64,000 nucleotides of DNA, from contig JAJECX010000016.1 in assembly GCA_022821805.1 (NCBI GenBank), positions 16,317 through 80,316 of the forward strand, read 5' to 3'. The translations under genes and the position numbers were made by a program. Under the pieces are notes generated by a model. The model did not search any database. It was not told where the DNA came from and worked only from the letters and a program-made list of their open reading frames with translations. Every line of letters starts with the position of its first letter. Position 1 is the first letter of the stretch. Source of the DNA: Anaerolineae bacterium (lineage in GTDB: Bacteria > Chloroflexota > Anaerolineae > Aggregatilineales > Phototrophicaceae). This document shows, piece by piece, positions 52,355 through 60,246 of the stretch.

Positions 52355-53410
52355 ATGCCCATTAAAATGGTCACCGTAGACGTCGACGCGCTGGACGCCT
52401 TCGTGCAGCGCGCTTTCCTCGCTATGGGGCTTTCCCAGCGCGAAGCCGGCATCTGCGCCGACGGTCTCATGAGCAGCGAACTGCGCTGTCTGCCGGGCCA
52501 GGGGCAAGGCGTCGCCCGCCTCACCGGCTACTACGACCGCATATCCAAGGGCTTGTACCAGCCGGGCACATGCATGGAGATCATCAAGGAATCGCCCGCG
52601 CTGGCGCTGATTGACGCCAACATGGTTATGGGCTCGGTCGTTGGTCAAGACGCGATGGGCATCGCCGTCGCCAAGGCGAAAATCTGCGGCATTGGCGCCG
52701 CCTTTGTATTCAACAGCACCCATTTCGGCTCCTCCGGCTTTCATGCGCGGCGGGCGCTGGAATCGGATTGCATCGGCATCGCCATCACCAACGCCGGGGC
52801 AGAGATGGCGCCCTGGGGCGGACGCGAAGCCCGCGTCGGCACCAACCCCTGGGGACTGGCGGCCCCAACAGGCGGCGACTTCCCGGTCGTGCTCGATATC
52901 GCCCTGACCACCGCCGGCAAGGGCATGATGCGCTGGCGCGAGCGCGAAGGCATGAAGATGCCGCGCGATTGGGCGCTGACGCCAGCGGGCGATGAAACCG
53001 ACGAACCCACGGCGGCGATGGCGGGCGCGCTCTTGGGCATCGGCGAGTACAAGGGTTACGGCTTGTCGCTTTTCACTGATGTGCTGACGGGCGTCATCAG
53101 CGGTGGCGGCTTCGGCTTGGCGCCATACCAGGATCGCTCGATCGCCAAGCTGGATGTCGCCCATACCTTCATCGCCATCGACATCAAATGGTTTATGCCA
53201 GTCGAAGAGTTTCAATCGCGCATGGACGCCTTCATCGCCGAGATTAAATCCAGCGCCCGGCGGCCAGGCTTTGACGAAATTTTGGCGCCAGGTGAAATCG
53301 ACCACCGGCGCGAGACTGTATACCGCCGCAACGGCGCTCAACTCGACGCCCAGGTCTACGAAAGCCTGCGCCAACTTGCTCACACACTGGGAATCGCCTT
53401 TGACATCTGA
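52355..53410 (+). CDS. Ldh-family (malate/L-lactate/ureidoglycolate type) NAD(P) oxidoreductase
   Basis: 351 residues, ATG 52355 four bases after the VOC stop. The catalytic His is in FNSTHFGSSGFHARRAL (H123), and GREARVGTNPWGLAAPTGGDFPVVLDIALT (the cofactor and substrate stretch) is intact. The usual N-terminal '(D/E)xRG-x-x-HG' segment here reads ELRCLPGQGQGVARL, so its His is Gln. The family reduces 2-keto acids (ureidoglycolate, lactate, malate, delta-1-piperideine-2-carboxylate). A role after amino-acid oxidation fits the neighbourhood. Confidence 0.88.
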   Translation: MPIKMVTVDVDALDAFVQRAFLAMGLSQREAGICADGLMSSELRCLPGQGQGVARLTGYYDRISKGLYQPGTCMEIIKESPALALIDANMVMGSVVGQDAMGIAVAKAKICGIGAAFVFNSTHFGSSGFHARRALESDCIGIAITNAGAEMAPWGGREARVGTNPWGLAAPTGGDFPVVLDIALTTAGKGMMRWREREGMKMPRDWALTPAGDETDEPTAAMAGALLGIGEYKGYGLSLFTDVLTGVISGGGFGLAPYQDRSIAKLDVAHTFIAIDIKWFMPVEEFQSRMDAFIAEIKSSARRPGFDEILAPGEIDHRRETVYRRNGAQLDAQVYESLRQLAHTLGIAFDI

Positions 53411-53430
53411 CACGCTCCAAATCGAATTCT

Positions 53431-53477
53431 GTAGGGGCGACTAACCCGCTGTGTCTACGCGCGGCTGTCAGTCGCCC
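53431..53477. repeat. Palindromic GGCGAC/GTCGCC interspersed repeat, copy 3
   Basis: GTAGGGGCGAC (53431-53441) and GTCGCCC (53471-53477) form the arms of an imperfect hairpin around 29 bp. The opening GTAGGGGCGA is identical to copy 4 (60120). It lies in the gap between the Ldh gene and the truncated aminotransferase gene. Confidence 0.5.
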
Positions 53478-53498
53478 GCTTGGGAGAATCGCTTTTGC

Positions 53499-54218
53499 AT
53501 GTTATTTCCACAGACACTAAGTCGCTCATTAGCCCAACGGGTCACAAGCCTTGATGAACCCCGCTCGCCTATTGCAAACATGCCCAGCCTGCCCGCCTCC
53601 GTAATCGAAGCGGCCGCTTCCGCCCTCGATCGCGGCGAAACCCATTACACCGACCGACCGGGCATCCCGGAGTTCCGCGCCTGGGTCGCTCACCACATGC
53701 GGGAGCGCTACCGGGTAAGCGTTGATCCAGCCGAGGTTACGATCACCTGCGGCTCGACCGAAGCGCGTTTCGTCTGCATGACTCTGCTGGCGGCGCCCGG
53801 CAGCAGCGTACTCTGCCCGGGAGACAGCTCGCGGATTCGCGGCGCCGCGCATCTCGTCGGCACAAGCATCGTTGACGCCTTTCGAGATGACATCAGCCTG
53901 CTTTACATCAGGCCGGATGACTATCGCGAAACTTCAATTGAATTGCTGCAGCGCGCCGAAGAAACCGACTGGTGGATCGTCTACGATCTCAGCTTTGCTA
54001 AGACCTTGGCGCCCTTTCACCCGGCGCAGAACCCGAAGCTCGCCTCGCGCGTTGTCACCATCAACTCTTTGTCAGAATCGATGGCCGGCTGGCGGCTGGG
54101 CTGGATGGCTGGCTCGGAGATGGCGCTGCGCCTTCGCGCTAGCAAGCAAGCGATCACCATCTGCACCACCGCCGTTTCCCAGTGGGCCGGGCTTGAATGG
54201 GCGAGGACACAGCTATGA
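53499..54218 (+). CDS. Truncated class I/II aminotransferase-like protein without the catalytic lysine
   Basis: 239 residues (family about 390) from ATG 53499; a GGGAGA is 11 bases upstream. The large PLP-domain part is visible: MPSLPASVIEAAASALDRGETHYTDRPGIPEFRAWVAHH, VTITCGSTEARFVCMTLL, VYDLSFAKTLAPFH (D163, usual Tyr replaced by Phe). At the PLP-lysine site SLSESMAGWRLGWMAG replaces the usual SFSKSYAMTGWR, so the Lys is Glu193, and the NP-T-G asparagine segment is missing. The end VSQWAGLEWARTQL stops where its neighbour's protein continues. It overlaps the intact aminotransferase by 4 bp. A decaying gene or a non-catalytic partner. Confidence 0.75.
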   Translation: MLFPQTLSRSLAQRVTSLDEPRSPIANMPSLPASVIEAAASALDRGETHYTDRPGIPEFRAWVAHHMRERYRVSVDPAEVTITCGSTEARFVCMTLLAAPGSSVLCPGDSSRIRGAAHLVGTSIVDAFRDDISLLYIRPDDYRETSIELLQRAEETDWWIVYDLSFAKTLAPFHPAQNPKLASRVVTINSLSESMAGWRLGWMAGSEMALRLRASKQAITICTTAVSQWAGLEWARTQL

Positions 54219-55399
54219 ACTTGAATGCCAACCCCAATATCCCGGAAGAAGTCCGCGCGGTTGCCGCCGACGGCACACAGCTGCGATACGCCCTGATGGA
54301 GATTGCGCGCGAGATGGACGATGTCATCGCCCTGGGACGCGGCGACCCCGATCTGGATACACCGCCTCACATCGTGGAAGCGGCAAAAGCCGCCATCCGC
54401 GACGGACGCGCGAACCCCACGCCGGTCAAGGGCATGGACGACCTGCGCGCCGCCATCGCCGCGCACATGCGCCAGGTCAATGGCTTGCCCGTCGGCGCCG
54501 ACAACGTGATGGTCACCACCGGCGGGCAAGAGGGCCTTTTCCTGGCGATACAGGCGCTGATTGATCCTGGCGATGAAATCCTGGTTCCCGACCCGCGTTA
54601 TAGCTCGTATGACGATGCCATTCAGCGCGCCGGCGGCGTCATGGTTGCGGTGCCGACTAACCGGGAGGACGCCTTCAACCTCGAAGCGGAAGCGGTAGAA
54701 GCCGCAATCACGCCGGCCAGCAAGGCGCTGCTCATCGTCACGCCCAGCAACCCCACTGCCGGCATTGTCACCGAAGACCGCGCCCGCGCCATCGCCGATG
54801 TCGCCATCCGCCATAACCTGATCGTCATCGTCGACGAAATCTACGGCAAGATCGTTTATGAGCCTTGGCGGCATTTCAGCATCGGCTCGCTGCCGGGCAT
54901 GGCGGAACGCGCCATCACCCTGGATGCCTTCTCAAAATCGTATGCCATGACCGGCTGGCGCTGCGGTTATGTGGCGGCGCCGGCGAATGTCATCGACGCC
55001 ATGGCGCGCGTCAAGCAGGTCACCACTGGACCCGTCGCCACCGTGTCGCAGTGGGCGGGCTTGGCCGCGATTACCGGACCGCAAGATTGCGTAAGCGAAT
55101 ACCTGAACATATACACCGAGCGCCGCGCCGTATTGCTTGATGGATTGGACCGCATGGGCTTCTCGTATGGCGAGCCTCGTGGTGGATTGTTCGTCTGGGC
55201 GGATAGCTCATCCACCGGCATTCACGCCGCCGAGCTGTCTTATTTGCTGCTTAAGGAGGGTCGAGTCTTGATCTTCCCGGGCACGGCTTTCGGCGACCAG
55301 TGGCGCGAATATGTGCGCATTACCATGCTGGAGCCTATTGACACGTTGAAAGAAGCGGTGGATCGCATGCTGCCAGTTCTGGAGCGCTACCGCCTATGA
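54215..55399 (+). CDS. Aminotransferase class I/II (fold type I, PLP)
   Basis: 394 residues from the ATG of the ATGA overlap at 54215; a longer start lies inside the preceding gene. PLP features complete: GRGDPDLDTPPHI, NP(T) at N179-P180, D207 and Y210 in VDEIYGKIVYEP, and the Schiff-base K241 in AFSKSYAMTGWRCGY. It should transfer an amino group from an amino acid to a keto acid. Its neighbours (Rid/oxidase operon, Ldh, importer) point to amino-acid catabolism. It has 27 residues in common order with the truncated gene upstream, e.g. VSQWAGL. Confidence 0.93.
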   Translation: MNLNANPNIPEEVRAVAADGTQLRYALMEIAREMDDVIALGRGDPDLDTPPHIVEAAKAAIRDGRANPTPVKGMDDLRAAIAAHMRQVNGLPVGADNVMVTTGGQEGLFLAIQALIDPGDEILVPDPRYSSYDDAIQRAGGVMVAVPTNREDAFNLEAEAVEAAITPASKALLIVTPSNPTAGIVTEDRARAIADVAIRHNLIVIVDEIYGKIVYEPWRHFSIGSLPGMAERAITLDAFSKSYAMTGWRCGYVAAPANVIDAMARVKQVTTGPVATVSQWAGLAAITGPQDCVSEYLNIYTERRAVLLDGLDRMGFSYGEPRGGLFVWADSSSTGIHAAELSYLLLKEGRVLIFPGTAFGDQWREYVRITMLEPIDTLKEAVDRMLPVLERYRL

Positions 55400-55413
55400 C
55401 CGAGCGCATGGAT

Positions 55414-55444
55414 TTGTGGTTTTCTTAGCCAAATGCGTTATATT
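55414..55444 (+). promoter_or_regulatory. Weak promoter candidate before the third importer
   Basis: TTGTGG (55414-55419), 19 bp, TATATT (55439-55444), with an unusually long spacer. AAGGAG (55471-55476) lies in the leader 60 bp before the ATG at 55536, echoing the extra ribosome-like sites in the leaders of the two other family-5 binding-protein genes. It may give the importer its own transcript in addition to read-through. Confidence 0.28.
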
Positions 55445-55535
55445 CGTGGCAATCGCCGCTTTATGCCAGAAAGGAGCGAGAATCTGATACTTGGCAAGTT
55501 TCGTCAATTTCTAGTTGTACCGACAGGAGTAGAAA

Positions 55536-57182
55536 ATGAATAAGAAAGTCCCGATGCTGCTTTCATTGCTGCTGATCATCGTGCTCGGGCTTGTGCCCAT
55601 AATGAGCAGCGCCCAAACCGTCCCAACGCCGGATGACGACACGCTTGTCATCGCGATCAACGGCGAACCGGGCTCGATGGATCCGGCGCAAGTCGGCGGC
55701 ACGACCGGCGGCAGCAATTTCCGCATCATGATGCACACCTTCGCCACGCTCTACGAGCTGGGGCAGGCAAGCGGCGCCATTGATCCCTACCTGGCGCACA
55801 GCTTCACCGTCTCCGACGACGGCACGGAATGGACCTTCCACATGCACGAAGGTTTGACCTGCGACGATGGCGAGCCTTTGACAGCGGAAGACGCCGCCTA
55901 CAGCTTCAATCGCATGGCGGACCCGGCCAACGGTTTCGACGGCAATTCGGCTGGCTTTGTTGTCTCGTCGACAGGCTTTATTGAAGCCCGCGCCGATAGC
56001 GAGCTGGATGTCACCATCGTTGCCGCGAAGCCGCAGAACCGGGCTATGCGCCTGGGCTTGTACTCTGAAATCCTGGTCCATTGCAAAGATTCCTACGAAG
56101 CGATGTCGCTGGAAGAAGCGACGCGCACCGTAGTCGGCAGCGGTCCTTACTCGCTGACCGAATGGGTGCCCGGCGAATACATCAGCATGCAAGCGGTCGA
56201 GGGCTTTGATTTGCGGCCGCAGGGCTTCGACGAGATCGTCTGGCGCTTCATCCCCGAGCCGTCAACGGCGGTGGCCGAAGTGATCACCGGCAATGTCGAT
56301 ATCTACAAGGAATTCCCAGCCAACCAAGCCGACGCCATCCGCAATTCTGGCATGGCGGAAGCGCGTTTCTTCCCCGGTACAACCCGCACCTACATCGGCT
56401 TCAACTTGAACCCTGATGCTCCGTTCCGCGTAGATAATCCCGACCACCTTGGCTCCCAAGCCATCATGGAAACGGATGTGCGCGTGGCTTTGCAATACGC
56501 CATTGACACCGACGCCATCTGCGAGAATCTGCTGCTCACCACCTGCGAGCGCGCCACCAGCCTGGTCAATCCAAGCAACGCAGATCACCCGACATTGGAG
56601 CCTTATCCCTATGACCCGGCGAAAGCCGAAGAACTGCTGGACGCGGCCGGCTACCCGCGCGGCGAAGATGGCGTGCGCTTCTCGCTCGAGATGAAGTCGC
56701 GGCGTCTTTCCGGCGCGATGGCGCCCGAAGTGGTCCTGGCGACAGCGCAGATGCTGAGCGATATCGGCGTGCAAACCGAAGCCATCTTCCAGGAATCGGC
56801 CGATTGGGTCGCCGAGTTGCTCACCCATGACCTGGGTCCCTTATACTTCGGCCGCACCGGCGGCAGCGAGTGGAGCGCGCAGTACGACATGGCTGATATT
56901 CCAGGTCATGCGGCTGGCGGTGCTGCGGCTGAAACCAACTACACCAATTGGGACAACGATTTCTGGTTTAGTGGCTGGGACATATTGCCAGTCTTGACTG
57001 GCTATCCCGAAGCCGAGCGGGCGCTGGAAATCGCCATGCTGGAAGAGTTCTACAATGATCCGCCCTGGCTGATGCTCTTCGCGGGACCGCGCACCGAAGC
57101 GGTCAGCAATCGCATCAACTATGAGTCGCGCGCCGATTACTTCATCACGGGCTACTCGGCCACGCTGAAGGACGATATGTAA
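55536..57182 (+). CDS. ABC transporter substrate-binding protein, family 5
   Basis: 548 residues, ATG 55536 after AGGAG. Signal peptide MNKKVPMLLSLLLIIVLGLV... ending near PIMSSAQT. Family-5 phrases: DTLVIAINGEPGSMDPAQVGGTTGGSNF, FHMHEGLTCDDGEPLTAEDAAYSFNRMADP, DVRVALQYAIDTDAICENLLL. It contains CDDGEPL and CENLL-TTCE cysteines that could pair. Starts the third importer operon of the window (binding protein, two permeases, then SDR and amidase), without its own ATPases nearby. The substrate is probably a peptide- or amide-containing compound. Confidence 0.92.
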   Translation: MNKKVPMLLSLLLIIVLGLVPIMSSAQTVPTPDDDTLVIAINGEPGSMDPAQVGGTTGGSNFRIMMHTFATLYELGQASGAIDPYLAHSFTVSDDGTEWTFHMHEGLTCDDGEPLTAEDAAYSFNRMADPANGFDGNSAGFVVSSTGFIEARADSELDVTIVAAKPQNRAMRLGLYSEILVHCKDSYEAMSLEEATRTVVGSGPYSLTEWVPGEYISMQAVEGFDLRPQGFDEIVWRFIPEPSTAVAEVITGNVDIYKEFPANQADAIRNSGMAEARFFPGTTRTYIGFNLNPDAPFRVDNPDHLGSQAIMETDVRVALQYAIDTDAICENLLLTTCERATSLVNPSNADHPTLEPYPYDPAKAEELLDAAGYPRGEDGVRFSLEMKSRRLSGAMAPEVVLATAQMLSDIGVQTEAIFQESADWVAELLTHDLGPLYFGRTGGSEWSAQYDMADIPGHAAGGAAAETNYTNWDNDFWFSGWDILPVLTGYPEAERALEIAMLEEFYNDPPWLMLFAGPRTEAVSNRINYESRADYFITGYSATLKDDM

Positions 57183-57273
57183 GCCCCCATCCCCCAACCC
57201 CTTCCCCCAAAATGAGGGAAGGGGAGAATGAAGTCCCTCCCTCCTTGTGGGGGAGGGATTTAGGGTGGGGGGC
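57183..57273. repeat. GC-rich hairpin repeat, full copy B (inverted)
   Basis: Starts 1 bp after the binding-protein stop and ends 12 bp before the permease ATG. Nearly the reverse complement of 51790-51879. It can fold in two hairpins with C5-6/G5-6 stems and so may lower permease expression. No ribosome site other than its own G-run lies before the permease ATG, so the repeat probably supplies or hides the site. Confidence 0.75.
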
Positions 57274-57284
57274 GCGTAAGCCCC

Positions 57285-58262
57285 ATGCACAAGTACATCA
57301 TCCGCCGCCTGCTGCTCACCGTGGTCGTGGTCTTTGGGGTCACGCTCTTGACCTTTTTGTCCATCCACATGTCCGGCGATCCCACAATTTTCTACATCAG
57401 CGAACGGGCGAGCAAAGAAGAGCGCCTGGCTACGCGAAAACGTCTCGGCTTCGACCGTCCGCTGCATGTGCAATACCTGGACTTTATCGTCAATTTGGCC
57501 CGCGGCGATACCGGCAATTCGCTGAAGCATCGGGTGCCGGCTTTTGACGTGGTCATGGAGCGTATGCCGGCCACGCTGGAATTGACCATCGGTGGCTTTT
57601 TGCTGTCGACGATTGTGGCTTTTCCTATTGGCGTTCTGGCGGCGACGCGGCGCGGCACCATGACCGACGGCACCTTAATGCTGGGCGCGATGCTGGGGCA
57701 ATCGATGCCGAGCTTTTGGCTGGGCTTGATGCTCATCTTGTTCTTCGGCGTTACCCTGCGCTGGATGCCGGTATCCGGGCATGTTGCTTTTCTCAAACCG
57801 CTCTTTGAGGGCAGGGTCGACGAAGCGCTGACCAACGTGCCTCAGGCGATTCGCTACTTGCTCATGCCGATGGTCGCCGTGTCCGTTTATTCGATTTCTC
57901 GCAACTCCCGTCTCATTCGCTCGGCCGTGCTGGAAGTATTGCGGCAAGATTACGTCGTCACCGCCCGCGCCAAAGGCTTGAACGAGCGCACGGTGATGAT
58001 GCGCCACGCCATCCGCAACGCGCTTATCCCGATCGTCACCGTGTTGGCGCTGCAATTCGCCTTCCTCTTAAATGGCGTCATTGTTGTTGAGACGGTCTTC
58101 TCTTGGCCCGGCGTCGGGCGCCTTGTTTTTGATGCTGTCAGTCATCGCGATGTGCCGCTGGTGATGACGGCGGTCGTCTTGCTCTCGTTCTTATTCGTCG
58201 GCGCCAACCTTATTGCCGACCTCATGTATGGCTTCCTTGATCCGCGTATTCGGCTGGAATAA
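57285..58262 (+). CDS. Dipeptide-type ABC transporter permease, DppB-like
   Basis: 325 residues; MHKYIIRRLLLTVVVVFGVT at the start, then RKRLGFDRPLHVQYLDFIVNLARGDTGNSLKH (the DppB periplasmic signature) and the EAA loop YVVTARAKGLNERTVMMRHAIRNALIPI. It ends LIADLMYGFLDPRIRLE, the family's usual end. Pairs with the DppC-like gene 8 bp downstream. Expressed with the binding protein through the repeat-filled gap. Confidence 0.94.
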   Translation: MHKYIIRRLLLTVVVVFGVTLLTFLSIHMSGDPTIFYISERASKEERLATRKRLGFDRPLHVQYLDFIVNLARGDTGNSLKHRVPAFDVVMERMPATLELTIGGFLLSTIVAFPIGVLAATRRGTMTDGTLMLGAMLGQSMPSFWLGLMLILFFGVTLRWMPVSGHVAFLKPLFEGRVDEALTNVPQAIRYLLMPMVAVSVYSISRNSRLIRSAVLEVLRQDYVVTARAKGLNERTVMMRHAIRNALIPIVTVLALQFAFLLNGVIVVETVFSWPGVGRLVFDAVSHRDVPLVMTAVVLLSFLFVGANLIADLMYGFLDPRIRLE

Positions 58263-58270
58263 GTGAAACG

Positions 58271-59236
58271 ATGAGCGCCTCCAAGGAGCCGAATCCGACG
58301 ATGTCCGAAAGCCGCATTTCGGCGCTTGACCGGCAGTTCGACGAGACATACACGCCGCAGTCCTTCTTGCAGCGAGCGACTACCAGCATGGTCAAGTCGC
58401 GCTATCCGGTGGTCGCCATCATCTTCCTCACATTGATCGTGCTTTGCGCGGTATTTGCCACGCAGCTGGCGCCTAAAGACCCCAACCGCGTTGAGATTTT
58501 TGACACGCTGAAACCACCGCTGAGCACAAACCGCGAGGGCGATATCGAGAACGTGCTGGGCACCGATTCCTCCGGACGCGATGTGCTCTCGCGTGTGATT
58601 TACGGCGCGCGGATTTCCTTCTTCGTCGGCTTGGCGGCGGTCGGGCTAGGGGGCGGCGCCGGCACGATTCTTGGGCTGACAGCTGGTTACTTTGGCGGGC
58701 GCGTCGATGATGTCATCATGCGCCTTGCCGATATTCAGCTGGCATACCCGTTCATCCTCTTCGCCATCATGATGCTGACGATTCTGGGAGAAGGCGTTCT
58801 AAACCTGATCCTGGTTTTGGGGATCGGCCAGTGGGTTACGTATGCGCGCATCGCCCGCGCCGAGACGCTGGTGCAACGCGAGCGCGAATTTGTCGAAGCG
58901 GTTCGCGCCTTGGGCGCCACCGAAGGGCGCATCATGTTCCGCACCATCCTGCCCAATATCCTGACGCCGCTGATCGTAATCGCTTCCTTCAACGTCGCCG
59001 GCGTCATCCTTTCGGAAGCGTCGCTTTCCTTTCTCGGCTTAGGCGTGCCCGAAAGCGTGCCGACCTGGGGCGCAATGCTGGCAAACAGCCGCAATCAACT
59101 GTTGAGCGGGTCATGGTGGCTGGCAGTCTTCCCAGGCTTGGCGATCATGTTCACCGTCGTATCGCTTAACATCCTAGGCGACTGGATGCGCGACTTTCTG
59201 GATCCGCGACTGCGCGGCTCTGGGCAAGGCTTATGA
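58271..59236 (+). CDS. Dipeptide-type ABC transporter permease, DppC-like
   Basis: 321 residues with an N-terminal cytoplasmic tail of about 50, a first helix AIIFLTLIVLCAVFATQLAP, a normal periplasmic loop (FDTLKPPLSTNREGDIENVLGTDSSGRDVLSRVIYGAR) and the EAA loop EFVEAVRALGATEGRIMFRTILPNILTPL. Ends DWMRDFLDPRLRGSGQGL. Neighbour ATPases are missing here, so they must be encoded elsewhere or shared with the full operon at 19-21 kb. The stop is 74 bp before the next gene's ATG; a hairpin repeat lies between. Confidence 0.94.
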   Translation: MSASKEPNPTMSESRISALDRQFDETYTPQSFLQRATTSMVKSRYPVVAIIFLTLIVLCAVFATQLAPKDPNRVEIFDTLKPPLSTNREGDIENVLGTDSSGRDVLSRVIYGARISFFVGLAAVGLGGGAGTILGLTAGYFGGRVDDVIMRLADIQLAYPFILFAIMMLTILGEGVLNLILVLGIGQWVTYARIARAETLVQREREFVEAVRALGATEGRIMFRTILPNILTPLIVIASFNVAGVILSEASLSFLGLGVPESVPTWGAMLANSRNQLLSGSWWLAVFPGLAIMFTVVSLNILGDWMRDFLDPRLRGSGQGL

Positions 59237-59258
59237 GCGACACTCCTTACCCTCTCAG

Positions 59259-59280
59259 TCCCCCCAAAACATTGGGGGGA
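59259..59280. repeat. GC-rich hairpin repeat, short copy D
   Basis: TCCCCCC (59259-59265), 8-bp loop, GGGGGGA (59274-59280): a perfect 7-bp stem. Same family as 23513 and 51790 (preceded by 'cctctcag', followed by 'agcg'). It lies between the importer permease and SDR genes and may limit read-through. Confidence 0.6.
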
Positions 59281-59309
59281 AGCGTATTCACTGTAGCCAG
59301 GAGGCGCAA

Positions 59310-60050
59310 ATGAATAGTTTACGCGGACAAATCGCCGTCGTCACTGGCGCCGCGCAAGGGCTCGGTTATGCCATCGCCAAAGCATACGTCGCTGAAGGCG
59401 CGAAAGTGGCGCTCCTGGATATCCGCGGTGAAATCCTGCAAGAAGTCGCCGCCGAGTTTAACCGTTCGGGCGGGGATGTTCTGCCGATCACAGTTGATCT
59501 GTCAAATGCCAATGATACCCAAGCCGCTATCGATACAGTCCTTGAACACTATGGAACGCCCCGCATCCTCATCCATAACGCCGCCCTGCTCATCACTCGC
59601 TCAATGCTAGAGATCACGCTGGAGCAATGGCAAAGGGAGGTCAACATTATCTTGCAAGCCGCTTTCATCCTGAGCAAAGCTGTCTGGAAACCGATGATCG
59701 ACGCTGGCGGCGGCAGCATCGTCTATCTCTCGTCCGGTTCGGGATACAAGGGCTTCATCGAGGAAGTCGCGTATAATCCGGGCAAGCACGGCATAGAAGG
59801 CTTGATGAAATGCCTGGCGCTGGAAGGAAAAGAATTCAACATCGCAGTAAATTGCGCGACGCCCGGCGCGCCAATCAACACGCCGATGTCCGACTCCAAC
59901 TACACCGACGAGCAGAAAACGCGCTGGGTTGATCCCGTATTGCTGGCGCCCGCCTTTGTCTTTCTGGCGCAGCAAGACGGCGCTGGCTTGACCGGTCATC
60001 GCGTCGCCGCCCGCGCTGATGGGACATGGGACGCGATTGACTTGCTGTGA
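59310..60050 (+). CDS. SDR family NAD(P)-dependent oxidoreductase
   Basis: 246 residues; AGGAGG six bases before the ATG. Classical-type motif TGAAQGLG at 12-19, D37 in LLDIR (NAD-type), HNAAL at 89-93, Ser141-142 in VYLSSGSG, Tyr155 and Lys159 in AYNPGKHGIEGLMK. The C-terminal half ends with RVAARADGTWDAID, unlike the common VDGG end, so the cofactor or oligomer site may differ. Follows a peptide/opine importer and precedes an amidase, so it probably oxidises an imported hydroxy compound. Confidence 0.86.
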   Translation: MNSLRGQIAVVTGAAQGLGYAIAKAYVAEGAKVALLDIRGEILQEVAAEFNRSGGDVLPITVDLSNANDTQAAIDTVLEHYGTPRILIHNAALLITRSMLEITLEQWQREVNIILQAAFILSKAVWKPMIDAGGGSIVYLSSGSGYKGFIEEVAYNPGKHGIEGLMKCLALEGKEFNIAVNCATPGAPINTPMSDSNYTDEQKTRWVDPVLLAPAFVFLAQQDGAGLTGHRVAARADGTWDAIDLL

Positions 60051-60119
60051 GGCGGACACGTTACGGCGTCCATCTCGTATTATCTATGCTTATGATCGAA
60101 TTTCTGGGATACGAATACT

Positions 60120-60185
60120 GTAGGGGCGAGACTTGTCTCGCCCGCTTTCTGAATGGGGAGCGCTTGGGCGACTCAAGGGTCGCCC
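60120..60185. repeat. Palindromic GGCGAG/CTCGCC interspersed repeat, copy 4 (double)
   Basis: GGGCGAGAC-TT-GTCTCGCCC (60124-60143) is a perfect 9-bp stem with a 2-base loop. A second palindrome GGGCGAC-N6-GTCGCCC (60166-60185) lies 22 bp on. It begins with the same GTAGGGGCGA as copy 3. The 196-bp gap 60051-60246 between SDR and amidase genes holds this and no gene. Confidence 0.65.
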
Positions 60186-60246
60186 ATACGAGGATCCATT
60201 ATATCGTGCCACGCTTTTGATAATCGCATAAACACAGAGGAAAAAG

